Shown here: positions 22,001 to 28,663 of the stretch, piece by piece
Layout of the letters: the number at the start of each line of letters is the position of its first letter
Numbering within the stretch: the first letter of the stretch is position 1
NCBI RefSeq assembly: GCF_024753135.1
Contig: NZ_JANUGP010000002.1
Location: 310,001 to 374,000 of the forward strand
Source of the DNA: Streptomyces pyxinicus
GTDB lineage: Bacteria > Actinomycetota > Actinomycetes > Streptomycetales > Streptomycetaceae
DNA length: 64,000 nucleotides
Direction of reading: 5' to 3'
Notes under the pieces: generated by a model
Database searches by the model: none
What the model was told of the DNA's origin: nothing
What the model saw: the letters and a program-made list of their open reading frames with translations, nothing else
Translations under genes and position numbers: made by a program

Positions 22001-22113
22001 CTGAGCAGCAGCACCGCCAGCATGGCCTGCTGCTGGGGCGCGCCGACGTCGAGGGCGTCCGTCCCGCGCCGCACGCTCAGGCCCCCGAGCACCGAGAACC
22101 GGTATGTCCCCAC
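19051..22113 (-). CDS. AfsR/SARP-family regulator with NB-ARC and TPR domains
   Basis: A 1020-aa STAND-type transcription regulator with AfsR architecture. The N-terminal winged helix (FSVLGGLSVRRG, GAPQQQAMLAVLLL, VNTVRTYAWRWRRLLEPD; residues 1-100) and bacterial transcriptional activation domain (about 100-250) are followed by a Pro/Ala linker. The NB-ARC ATPase has the P-loop GMGGVGKTTLA near residue 350 and Walker B-like RLLLVLDDARD. C-terminal TPR-like helices start near residue 750. Such proteins activate secondary-metabolite or development genes when ATP-bound and phosphorylated. The GTG at 22113 has GGGGAGG five bases upstream. No biosynthetic cluster is adjacent, so targets are not evident. 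Confidence 0.92.
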   Translation of the reverse strand: MGTYRFSVLGGLSVRRGTDALDVGAPQQQAMLAVLLLSRNRTAGADELLDALWGDRPPGRPVNTVRTYAWRWRRLLEPDPASPAVLVSCGDGYRLAVPAESVDALTAERLACEAGDALRTDDRDAARSLLTRALDLWTGEPLRGIPGPFAERHRQRLRALRLDLLERRLTLDLRDGRGESCVPELTELVDADPLRERFHALLMSALGQAGRRADALTAFRRARQVLAEELGVEPGAELVALHQRMLRGEGVGVAVAGEPAGMAGSVGAVGAAGRTGNRPEKGAADARKAAAEVVVPHRPAGHRNPAAPAQLPAALPDFTGREELLAQLVPVLTEQGRSGPAVVALSGMGGVGKTTLAVQAAQRVRAAFPDGQLYADLRGNDGRPAAPDAVLADFLTALGADPRTLPETLDARAARFRSEADGRRLLLVLDDARDAAQVRPLLPGSAGCAVLVTSRTRLTSLPTVLQRDLDVLTEVEALRMLARTSGPGRVDAEPVAAREVLDACGYLPLAVRIVAARLSARPAWSIGTLGERLLVEHRRLDELRTGDLAVRATFELGYRQLTPEQARAFRQAALLEGAVLPVPTVAAVLGLSEPDAGDLLESLVDLAVLQSPRPDRYRFHDLLRLFARHKSAADDPAEADRVLSRQLDFLLATACEAFRWAVPGDPVAGALAGTAGTEGRSFPSLRLAREWAVDECETALALAARIADGTVGSDNAAGSGIAVAALRRAVDLLIALSPSGPDPRLGQVLPTAHRLVEAAVRAGDRHGEGRARFLLGTYCLAAGQPADAEAHTRAAAEACRAAGDLVVLRQAHNDLGLITSYLGRPHEAVGQYDEALALARRLGHRSGERVTTVNAAIARARSGRAAEAVPACEAVLADLRTRPDAVVEAFTLYALGLALQALHRHEEAVDRFTACLRVSEEAGLRGHGTQARFRMADSLRALGALRPALEQARRALDDLQEAGAARDTAHCLVVLGRIRIGLGEFAAARDCLERARDTCVRLGLPDTAEVTALLAAVPAG

Positions 22114-22245
22114 CCGCGCCTCCCCAAGGCTTCTCCGGGCCCGGTCGCGGCCCTCGATCGGCAGAGCCTACCGATGGCCGGAAAACGACCCCAACGGGTC
22201 GCGGTGCGACGGCGGGTCGCGCGGCCCGCTCCCGGGATGCCCTTG

Positions 22246-22263
22246 CTTCGAGCGCACTCCAAG
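22246..22263. promoter_or_regulatory. Candidate MerR-type operator upstream of aldo/keto reductase
   Basis: CTTCGAGCGCACTCCAAG matches 16 of 18 positions of the dyad CTTGGAGTGCACTCCAAG used by many MerR-family regulators of reductase genes. It ends 17 bp before the ATG, with TTG just upstream. No MerR gene is in the window, and a convincing -10 element is not seen. Confidence 0.4.
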
Positions 22264-22280
22264 CCGTTGGCTGGGGAACC

Positions 22281-23273
22281 ATGGAGTACACGCAGCTTGG
22301 ACGCACGGGACTCAAGGTCAGCCGACTCGTCCTCGGGACGATGAACTTCGGGCCGCAGACCGACGAAGCCGACAGCCACGCGATCATGGACGCGGCGCTG
22401 CACGCGGGCATCAACTTCTTCGACACCGCCAACGTGTACGGCTGGGGCGAGAACAAGGGGCGGACCGAGTCGATCATCGGCAACTGGTTCGCGAAGGGCG
22501 GCGAGCGCCGGGACAAGGTGGTCCTCGCCACCAAGGTGTACGGCAACATGGGCGCGGACGGGGCGGCCTGGCCGAATCACGACAAGCTCTCGGCGGTGAA
22601 CATCCGCCGGGCCGTGGACGCCAGCCTGAAGCGGCTGAAGACCGACCACATCGACCTCTACCAGTTCCACCACATCGACCGGGACACCTCCTTCGAGGAG
22701 ATCTGGCAGGCGATCGACGTCCTGGTCCAGCAGGGCAAGATCCTCTACGCCGGCTCCTCGAACTTCCCCGGCTACAAGATCGCCCAGGCCAACGAGATCG
22801 CGGCCCGGCGCGGCGGCACCATCGGGCTGGTCAGCGAGCAGTGCCTGTACAACCTCGCCGAGCGGCGCGCCGAGATGGAGGTCATCCCGGCCGCCCAGGA
22901 CTACGGGCTCGGGGTCATCCCCTGGTCGCCGCTGCACGGCGGGGTGCTCGGCGGGGTCATCCGCAAGCAGGTGGAGGGCGGTCGCCGCGCCTCCGGCCGG
23001 GCGGCCGACGCCCTCGCCGACCCGGCCACCCGGGCGCGCGTGCAGTCGTACGAGGACCTGCTCGACAAGCACGGCCTGGAGCCCGGCGAGGTGGCCCTGG
23101 CCTGGCTGCTGACCCGGCCCGGCGTCACCGGCCCGATCGTCGGCCCGCGCACCGCGGGCCAGCTGGAGTCGGCGCTGAGGGCCGTGGAACTGGAGCTGAG
23201 CGAAGACCTGCTCACCGAGCTGGACCAGATCTTCCCGGGCCCGGGACCGAGCCCGGAGGCCTTCGCCTGGTAA
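22281..23273 (+). CDS. Aldo/keto reductase
   Basis: A 330-aa NADPH-dependent aldo/keto reductase (TIM barrel, cytosolic). The catalytic tetrad is recognisable: Asp and Tyr in FFDTANVYGWGENKGR (about residues 50-65), Lys in VVLATKVYGNMG, and His in YQFHHIDRDTSFEE. Cofactor-binding residues lie in PIVGPRTAGQLES. It resembles the L-glyceraldehyde 3-phosphate reductase/YghZ subgroup; the true substrate is unknown. A candidate MerR-type operator lies upstream in the divergent region shared with the AfsR-like gene. Confidence 0.92.
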   Translation: MEYTQLGRTGLKVSRLVLGTMNFGPQTDEADSHAIMDAALHAGINFFDTANVYGWGENKGRTESIIGNWFAKGGERRDKVVLATKVYGNMGADGAAWPNHDKLSAVNIRRAVDASLKRLKTDHIDLYQFHHIDRDTSFEEIWQAIDVLVQQGKILYAGSSNFPGYKIAQANEIAARRGGTIGLVSEQCLYNLAERRAEMEVIPAAQDYGLGVIPWSPLHGGVLGGVIRKQVEGGRRASGRAADALADPATRARVQSYEDLLDKHGLEPGEVALAWLLTRPGVTGPIVGPRTAGQLESALRAVELELSEDLLTELDQIFPGPGPSPEAFAW

Positions 23274-23296
23274 CCCGCCCGCATCAGGCGCCCGAA

Positions 23297-23345
23297 GGGG
23301 CGCGGGGAACCGCGCGACCGGCCACAGCGAACCCGCAGCCGCCAC
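23297..23345. repeat. Interspersed Streptomyces GC-rich repeat, single copy
   Basis: GGGGCGCGGGGAACCGCGCG followed by ACCGGCCACAGCGAACCCGC. The same element occurs three times at 42941-43183. It lies between the reductase and a small convergent gene. Confidence 0.75.
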
Positions 23346-23371
23346 CCGGCTGTGCCCCGCGGGGCCACGCG

Positions 23372-23458
23372 TCACTTCACGGCCGACGCCAGGGCCACCA
23401 CGACGAAGAGAACGACAAGCGCACCGGCCATGATCCGGTTCCGGGTTTTCGGGTCCAC
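23372..23458 (-). CDS. 28-residue single-span membrane peptide
   Basis: A tiny frame, GTG to TGA, encoding a charged N-terminus (DPKTRNRI) followed by one hydrophobic helix (MAGALVVLFVVVALASAV) and a C-terminal Lys. It begins 10 bp after the thpR stop on the same strand and would be co-transcribed. No good ribosome-binding site is seen. High GC3 and the clean charged-then-hydrophobic pattern suggest a real micro-protein, but this is not certain. Confidence 0.5.
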   Translation of the reverse strand: MDPKTRNRIMAGALVVLFVVVALASAVK

Positions 23459-23468
23459 GTATGCGAGG

Positions 23469-24041
23469 TTAACCGGCCCCGCCGAGCACCCAGCGCCCGA
23501 CCACCTCGTACCGCGGCTGTTCCCCGCGCACGCCCGACCTCGGCAGGTGGCTCCGGACCAGTGCCAGGTCGCCCACGGTCCAGGCCGGGCCGGTGAACTC
23601 GGCCAGCAGCTCGACGTAGGGCCGCAGGTCCACCGCGTCCCGGCCGCGGGCCAGCGTCAGGTGGGCCTGGTAGCGGCGGTGCTCCCCCGTGTCGATCCCC
23701 GCCTTGCGGCCCGCCGCCTCCGCCCGGTCGGCCAGCAGCCGCAGGGACTCCACCGCGCCCGTGGCCCCGGTCCACAGCGCGCGTCCCTGTCCGAACCGGC
23801 CGCCGCCGGACAGGGCGAGCGGGAAGGCCGCCGTACGGTGGGCCGCGCGGGCCAGACGGTCCGAGAGGGCGGGGACGAGGTCGTCGGGGACCTCGCCGTA
23901 GAACGCGAGGGTGAAGTGCCAGCCGGGTCGGGCCGTCCAGCGGAGCCCCTCGGCGCCGGGCAGCCGCCGCAGCCGGTCGACCTCGGCGGCGAGCCGCCCG
24001 GTGACCTCGTCCGGGGGCAGGACGGCGGCGAAGAGTCTCAT
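23469..24041 (-). CDS. thpR: RNA 2',3'-cyclic phosphodiesterase
   Basis: A 190-aa 2H phosphoesterase. The two catalytic HxTx motifs are HFTL (His 42) and HLTL (His 127), with the usual opening MRLFAAVLPPDEV and a VRSHLPRSG near the end. It opens 2',3'-cyclic phosphates on RNA ends to 2'-phosphates and is related to 2'-5' RNA ligases. The start at 24041 has GAAGGG close upstream. A 28-residue membrane peptide follows directly. Confidence 0.92.
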   Translation of the reverse strand: MRLFAAVLPPDEVTGRLAAEVDRLRRLPGAEGLRWTARPGWHFTLAFYGEVPDDLVPALSDRLARAAHRTAAFPLALSGGGRFGQGRALWTGATGAVESLRLLADRAEAAGRKAGIDTGEHRRYQAHLTLARGRDAVDLRPYVELLAEFTGPAWTVGDLALVRSHLPRSGVRGEQPRYEVVGRWVLGGAG

Positions 24042-24087
24042 CCCTTCACCCTCCCAGACGGGCGGCCGGGTCGGGCACGATGCCCGG

Positions 24088-24434
24088 ATGACGATCACCG
24101 TCCGCGCAGGCGGCCCCGCCGACGTCCCGCTGATCCTCGCCATGCTCGACAGCTCGGTGGCGGTGGTCGAGCGGTACGTGTACGAGGGCACCCCGTACGT
24201 CGTCGAGATGGACGGCACCCCGGCCGCGACCTCGCCCTGACCGACGCCCCGGGGCCGTACCTGGAGCCGGCCGACGAGACCGAGCGGACATCCACCTGCC
24301 GGCCTCCGATCGCCGTTTCAAGGGCCGGGGCGCTGGTCGCCTGCTACGAGCGCCCCGGCTTCCACCGGACCGAGCCCTTCCGCCACGGCCCGGACGCGTG
24401 GCCGGGGCAGGTGCCGGCCCGGAGGGTGCGGTAG
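24088..24434 (+). pseudogene. Decayed GNAT N-acetyltransferase
   Basis: Pieces of one GNAT gene appear in three frames. Frame one from the ATG at 24088 reads MTITVRAGGPADVPLILAML and then VERYVYEGTPYVVEMDGTPA before a stop at 24240. A shift continues as LALTDAPGPYLEPADETER, then a second shift gives HLPASDRRFKGRGAG, which carries the acetyl-CoA binding RxxGxG-like motif. A third shift ends GALVACYERPGFHRTEPF to the TAG at 24434. Internal segments are also missing after SSVA and after GRGAG. At least three frame changes plus two deletions rule out a single sequencing slip, and the gene is most likely inactive. Confidence 0.85.
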
Positions 24435-24465
24435 CGGGTCCTCCGGGCGCAGCGGGCAGGGGCCG

Positions 24466-25815
24466 TCAGGCGGCCGGTGCCAGTTCCTCGCGTTCGCGCG
24501 GGACGAAACGGACCTGCGGATGGCCTCGGTGCCAGGCCACCGACAGGCGCAGCCCGCCGACCCGGGCCAGGACCAGGCCGATGACGGCGGCCGCGGCGGC
24601 GGAGACGATGCCGCCGAGGGCGAAGCCGACCTGGGGGCCGTAGGTGTCGGTGACCCAGCCGATGAGCGGGGCGCCGAGCGGGGTGCCGCCCATGAACACC
24701 ATCATGAACAGGGACATCACCCGGCCGCGCATGGCCGGGTCGGTGGCCAGCTGCACGGTGGTGTTGGCCGTGACGTTGACCGTCAGGCCGGCGATCCCGA
24801 TCGGGACCATGAGCAGCGCGAACAGCCAGTACGCGGGCGTCAGCGCGGCCACGATCTCCAGCGCGCCGAAGACCAGCGCGGCACCGATCAGCAGCCGCAT
24901 CCGGGCCGTGCCGCGGCGGGCGGCGAGCAGGGCGCCGATCAGGGAGCCGGCGGCCATCAGGGTGTTGAGGAGGCTGTAGCCACCGGCGCCGACGTGGAAG
25001 ACGTCGTCGGCGTAGGCGGACAGCCACACCGGGAAGTTGAAGCCGAAGGTGCCGATGAAGCCGACCAGGACGACCGACCAGATCAGTTCCGGGCGCCCGG
25101 CGACATAGCGCAGGCCCTCCCGGAGCTGGCCCTTGCCGCGCGGGGTGCGGGTGACCGGGCGCAGGTCGCGGGCCCGCATCAGCAGCAGGCCGGCGATCGG
25201 CGCGGCGAAGGACAGGCCGTTGGCGAGGAACGCCCAGCCGGTGCCGACACCGGTGATCATCAGGCCCGCGACGGCGGGGCCGACCAGCCGGGCGGACTGG
25301 AAGTTCGCCGAGTTCAGGCTGACCGCGTTGTGCAGTTGGTCGGGGCCGACCATCTCGGAGACGAAGGACTGCCGGGCCGGGTTGTCGACCACCGTGGCGA
25401 GGCCGACCGCGAACGCGGCGACGTAGACGTGCCAGACCTGGACGTGTCCGGACAGGGTGAGCGCGGCGAGCGCGATCCCGCTGAGGGCCATCGACGACTG
25501 GGTGACGAGCAGAGCCGGGCGCTTGGGCAGGCGGTCCACGAGGACGCCGCCGTAGAGGCCGAACAGGAGCATCGGCAGGAACTGCAGGGCCGTGGTGATG
25601 CCGACGGCCGCGGAGGAGCCGGTGAGGCTGAGGACGAGCCAGTCCTGGGCGATGCGCTGCATCCAGGTGCCGGTGTTGGAGACGACCTGGCCGAGGAAGA
25701 AGAGCCGGTAGTTGCGGATCCTCAGCGAGCTGAACATCGAGGACGTGCGGGGCGGGTCGGTGGTGGTAGTGGCGGTCGGTGCGGGGGCGGAAGGTGTTCC
25801 GGGTCCCGAACTCAA
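24466..25815 (-). CDS. MFS transporter (EntS/MFS_3 type)
   Basis: A 449-aa, 12-helix major facilitator exporter. The opening MFSSLRIRNYRLFFLGQVVS and TGTWMQRIAQDWLVLSLTG, and the loop LVDRLPKRPALLV, are typical of the EntS-like group that exports siderophores or drugs. The TTG at 25815 has GGAGG about ten bases upstream and is preferred; an in-frame ATG at 25848 lacks a site. The MarR gene ends upstream (its stop is at 25889) on the same strand, so the regulator and transporter form an operon, suggesting drug-responsive efflux. Confidence 0.88.
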   Translation of the reverse strand: MSSGPGTPSAPAPTATTTTDPPRTSSMFSSLRIRNYRLFFLGQVVSNTGTWMQRIAQDWLVLSLTGSSAAVGITTALQFLPMLLFGLYGGVLVDRLPKRPALLVTQSSMALSGIALAALTLSGHVQVWHVYVAAFAVGLATVVDNPARQSFVSEMVGPDQLHNAVSLNSANFQSARLVGPAVAGLMITGVGTGWAFLANGLSFAAPIAGLLLMRARDLRPVTRTPRGKGQLREGLRYVAGRPELIWSVVLVGFIGTFGFNFPVWLSAYADDVFHVGAGGYSLLNTLMAAGSLIGALLAARRGTARMRLLIGAALVFGALEIVAALTPAYWLFALLMVPIGIAGLTVNVTANTTVQLATDPAMRGRVMSLFMMVFMGGTPLGAPLIGWVTDTYGPQVGFALGGIVSAAAAAVIGLVLARVGGLRLSVAWHRGHPQVRFVPREREELAPAA

Positions 25816-25888
25816 AAGTGCTCGCCTCCTCGGCTTGCTTGTCGACATGCGGCAGCGGGCACCCGCTCGGTGCTCCCGGATGTGCCGC

Positions 25889-26326
25889 TCACAGGTGGGC
25901 GAGCTTCTCCAGCACGGGGGCGGCGGCGCGCAGCCTGGCCCACTCATCCTCGTCGAGGCCCTCGGCGAGGTCCGCCAGGAACGCGTTGCGCTTGCGGCGG
26001 CTCTCTTCGAGCATGGCCTCGGCCTGCTCGGTCTGGGTGACGACCTTCTGCCGCCGGTCCTCGGGGTGCGGCTCCAGCCGGACCAGCCCCTTGGCCTCCA
26101 GCAGCGCCACGATGCGGGTCATCGACGGCGGCTGGACGTGCTCCTTGCGCGCCAGCTCGCCCGGTGTGGCCGAGCCGCAGCGGAACAGGGTGCCGAGCAC
26201 CGACATCTCGGTGGGGCTCAGCGACTCGTCGACCCGCTGGTGCTTGAGCCGACGGGACAGCCGCATCACGGCGGAGCGGAGGGCGTTCACGGCGGCAGCG
26301 TCGTCGCCATGGGTAAGGTCCGGCAT
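25889..26326 (-). CDS. MarR-family transcription regulator
   Basis: A 145-aa winged-helix repressor. Visible are SPTEMSVLGTLFRCGSATPG, the recognition helix in ARKEHVQPPSMTRIVALLE, and the wing LVRLEPHPEDRRQKVV. It probably controls the MFS exporter directly downstream and itself. The ATG at 26326 sits next to a dyad (26331-26358) that would be its own operator. Ligand unknown. Confidence 0.93.
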   Translation of the reverse strand: MPDLTHGDDAAAVNALRSAVMRLSRRLKHQRVDESLSPTEMSVLGTLFRCGSATPGELARKEHVQPPSMTRIVALLEAKGLVRLEPHPEDRRQKVVTQTEQAEAMLEESRRKRNAFLADLAEGLDEDEWARLRAAAPVLEKLAHL

Positions 26327-26330
26327 GTTC

Positions 26331-26358
26331 TTTAGCGTAACTCATTACTCTGGCTAAA
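26331..26358. promoter_or_regulatory. Candidate MarR operator
   Basis: Nested dyads TTTAGC...GCTAAA (outer arms 26331-26336 and 26353-26358) and GTAA-CTCA-TTAC (26337-26348) lie four bases upstream of the MarR start. The position fits autorepression of the marR-MFS operon. Confidence 0.55.
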
Positions 26359-26480
26359 GACCACTCGACACGCACGCCGGGCCCGTGACTCCGGCCACTG
26401 AACCCCAAGACCACCCGAACGAGTGAGTCGTATCCGAAAAGTGACGCATCGATCGGCCGGGTGTGGCGACCCTCATTGCC

Positions 26481-26663
26481 ATGGGGACCAGTGTGCTCAG
26501 CCTGCGGATGGACGGGGAGCTGCTCGAACGGCTCCGGCACCACGCGGCGAGAAGAGGAATGAGCGTGCAGGACTATGTGGTCCGCACGCTCATCCGGGAC
26601 GACTTCGACGAACGGTTCCAGGCCGCCGTCGAGGAGACGGAGAGGTTCTACGGCGTCCCGTGA
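26481..26663 (+). CDS. Ribbon-helix-helix-like small protein
   Basis: A 60-aa protein with the ribbon-helix-helix pattern: a short strand TSVLSLRMDGEL, helix LLERLRHHAARRGMS, and helix VQDYVVRTLIRDDFDERF, ending in an acidic tail. Similar proteins are antitoxin- or regulator-like DNA binders. No toxin gene is adjacent. The ATG at 26481 is preferred from the family start; a GTG at 26463 is possible. No clear ribosome-binding site, so it may be leaderless. Confidence 0.7.
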   Translation: MGTSVLSLRMDGELLERLRHHAARRGMSVQDYVVRTLIRDDFDERFQAAVEETERFYGVP

Positions 26664-26677
26664 CGACGCCGTACCGG

Positions 26678-28129
26678 TCAGGTCAGGCCGAGGGCCGGCA
26701 TCAGGTAGTAGAAGGCGAAGACCGCCGAGACGACGTACATCGCCACCGGGATCTCCCGGGCCCGCCCGGCCGCGAGGCGCAGCACGGTGAAGGTGATGAA
26801 GCCCATGCCGATGCCGTTGGTGATCGAGTAGGTGAACGGCATCATCAGCATCGTCACGAAGGCCGGGATCGCGATCGTGTAGTCGGCCCAGTCGATCTCC
26901 TTGACGGAGTTCGACAGGATCAGGAAGCCGACCGCGACCAGCGCCGGGGTGGCCGCCTGGGACGGCACCATCGTGGCGATCGGGGTGAGGAACAGCGCGA
27001 CGGCGAAGAGGCCGCCGGTGACGACGTTCGCGAGGCCGGTGCGGGCGCCCTCGCCGACGCCCGCCGTGGACTCCACGAAGGCGGTGGTGGCCGAGGAGGA
27101 GCTGGCGCCGCCGGCCGCGACCGCGAGGCCGTCCACGAACAGGACCTTGTTGATCCCGGGCATGTAGCCCTGGGCGTCGGTCAGCTTGGCCTCGTCGCCG
27201 ACGCCCATGATCGTGCCCATCGCGTCGAAGAAGCACGACAGCAGGACCGTGAAGACGAACAGGATGCCGGTCAGCACGCCGACCTTGGAGAAGCCGCCGA
27301 ACAGGCTGACCTGGCCGACCAGGCCGAAGTCGGGGCTGGCGACCGGGTTGCCGGGCCACTTCGGGACGGTCAGGCCCCAGGACGGGACGGTCGCGACGGC
27401 GTTGACGATCACCGCGAGGACGGTCATGCCGACGATCGAGATCAGGATCGCGCCCGGCACCTTGCGGACGATCAGGGCGAAGGTCAGCAGCGCGCCCAGG
27501 ATGAAGATCAGCACCGGCCAGCCGGTGAGGTGGCCGCCGGTGCCGAGCTGGAGCGGGACGGTGGTCTGGGCGGCGTCCGGCATGCGGGTGACGAAGCCGG
27601 AGTCGACCAGGCCGATCAGCAGGATGAACAGGCCGATACCGATGGAGATGGCCTTGCGCAGGCCGAACGGCACCGCGTTCATCACGCGCTCGCGCAGCCC
27701 GGTGGCGACCAGCAGCATCACCACGAAGCCGGCGAGGACGACCATGCCCATGGCGTCCGGCCAGGACATCCGGGGCGCGAGCTGGAGCGCGACGACCGAG
27801 TTGACGCCGAGGCCGGCGGCGAGCGCGATCGGCACGTTGCCGATGACGCCCATGAGCAGGGTGGTGAAGGCGGCCGTCAGCGCGGTCGCGGTCACCAGCT
27901 GGCCGTTGTCCAGGTGGTGCCCGTACATGTCCTTCGCGCTGCCGAGGATGATCGGGTTCAGCACGATGATGTACGCCATCGCGAAGAAGGTCGCGAGACC
28001 GCCCCGGATCTCGCGGGCGACGGAGCTGCCGCGCTCGGAGATCTTGAAGTAGCGGTCGAGGGCGCCGTGGGCCGGCGTACCGCCCGGCATCTCGGGGGTG
28101 GGGGCCTTGGCGGGTGCCGAGGTGGGCAT
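26678..28129 (-). CDS. NCS2-family purine permease (AzgA/PbuG-like)
   Basis: A 483-aa inner-membrane proton symporter for hypoxanthine, guanine or adenine. The pattern is AzgA-like: ATFFAMAYIIVLNPIIL, GLGVNSVVAL, LLSCFFDAMGTIMGVGDEA, SSSSATTAFVESTAGVGEGARTG (in parts) and repeated hydrophobic spans (about 12-14). The start at 28129 has GAGGA six bases upstream. A CTCGTAC/GTACGAG dyad lies in the leader region at 28189-28212. Confidence 0.88.
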   Translation of the reverse strand: MPTSAPAKAPTPEMPGGTPAHGALDRYFKISERGSSVAREIRGGLATFFAMAYIIVLNPIILGSAKDMYGHHLDNGQLVTATALTAAFTTLLMGVIGNVPIALAAGLGVNSVVALQLAPRMSWPDAMGMVVLAGFVVMLLVATGLRERVMNAVPFGLRKAISIGIGLFILLIGLVDSGFVTRMPDAAQTTVPLQLGTGGHLTGWPVLIFILGALLTFALIVRKVPGAILISIVGMTVLAVIVNAVATVPSWGLTVPKWPGNPVASPDFGLVGQVSLFGGFSKVGVLTGILFVFTVLLSCFFDAMGTIMGVGDEAKLTDAQGYMPGINKVLFVDGLAVAAGGASSSSATTAFVESTAGVGEGARTGLANVVTGGLFAVALFLTPIATMVPSQAATPALVAVGFLILSNSVKEIDWADYTIAIPAFVTMLMMPFTYSITNGIGMGFITFTVLRLAAGRAREIPVAMYVVSAVFAFYYLMPALGLT

Positions 28130-28188
28130 GCGGGTCCTCATCACCAGCGGGGTTCCCCCGAGCCTCGCTGGAGTTTCATCCTGGGAGT

Positions 28189-28212
28189 CTCGTACTTGTG
28201 GTTTCGTACGAG
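28189..28212. promoter_or_regulatory. Candidate operator dyad upstream of purine permease
   Basis: Seven-base inverted arms CTCGTAC and GTACGAG are separated by ten bases, 60 bp upstream of the permease start and about 95 bp from the divergent DUF2530 gene. The regulator is unknown. Confidence 0.4.
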
Positions 28213-28307
28213 AGAAAGTGGTCACAGACAAACGGTTTCAGTATGAACGTATGAGGGCGAGAGCGCTATCTCCGCGCGTAGAGCGCTGCGGCGCATAAGC
28301 TGTGCCC

Positions 28308-28592
28308 ATGGCTAAGTGGACCCCTCAGCACGAGGCGCCGGAGCCCCTGGAGGGGCCCGTGGTCGCCACCATCACCGGCGGCACCCTCGTGTGGTTCGTC
28401 CTCTTCCTCGTCCAGCTCCCCTTCTACGGCCGGCTCCAGGACCACGACCGGGGCTGGTGGCTGTGGACCTGCCTGGCCGGGGCCGGCCTGGGCCTGATCG
28501 GCATCTGGTACGTGCGCCGCCGGGACGCGGCGATCAAGCGGTCCGCCGCCGCGTCCCAGGCCCCGGACGGGGAACGCGTCCCGCACAGCTGA
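28308..28592 (+). CDS. DUF2530 membrane protein
   Basis: A 94-aa protein with two transmembrane helices ([20 protein letters not shown] and [19 protein letters not shown]) and a basic C-terminus [10 protein letters not shown]. The motif [14 protein letters not shown] at residues about 7-20 is the DUF2530 hallmark. Function unknown. The ATG at 28308 has no clear ribosome-binding site. It is divergent from the purine permease and 71 bp upstream of the P-type ATPase gene on the same strand. Confidence 0.8.
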   Translation: MAKWTPQHEAPEPLEGPVVATITGGTLVWFVLFLVQLPFYGRLQDHDRGWWLWTCLAGAGLGLIGIWYVRRRDAAIKRSAAASQAPDGERVPHS

Positions 28593-28663
28593 GGCTCCCG
28601 GGGCGCGCGGGACTGGCCAGAACGGGTGGGCGCCCGGGCAAACCGCCACGTACCGTCGAATGC

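Noticed and set aside
19204..22344. A plus-strand open frame of about 1046 codons opposite the AfsR-like gene
   Set aside because: Low-complexity Gly/Arg/Gln translation with no motif, while the minus strand has a full SARP/NB-ARC/TPR protein.
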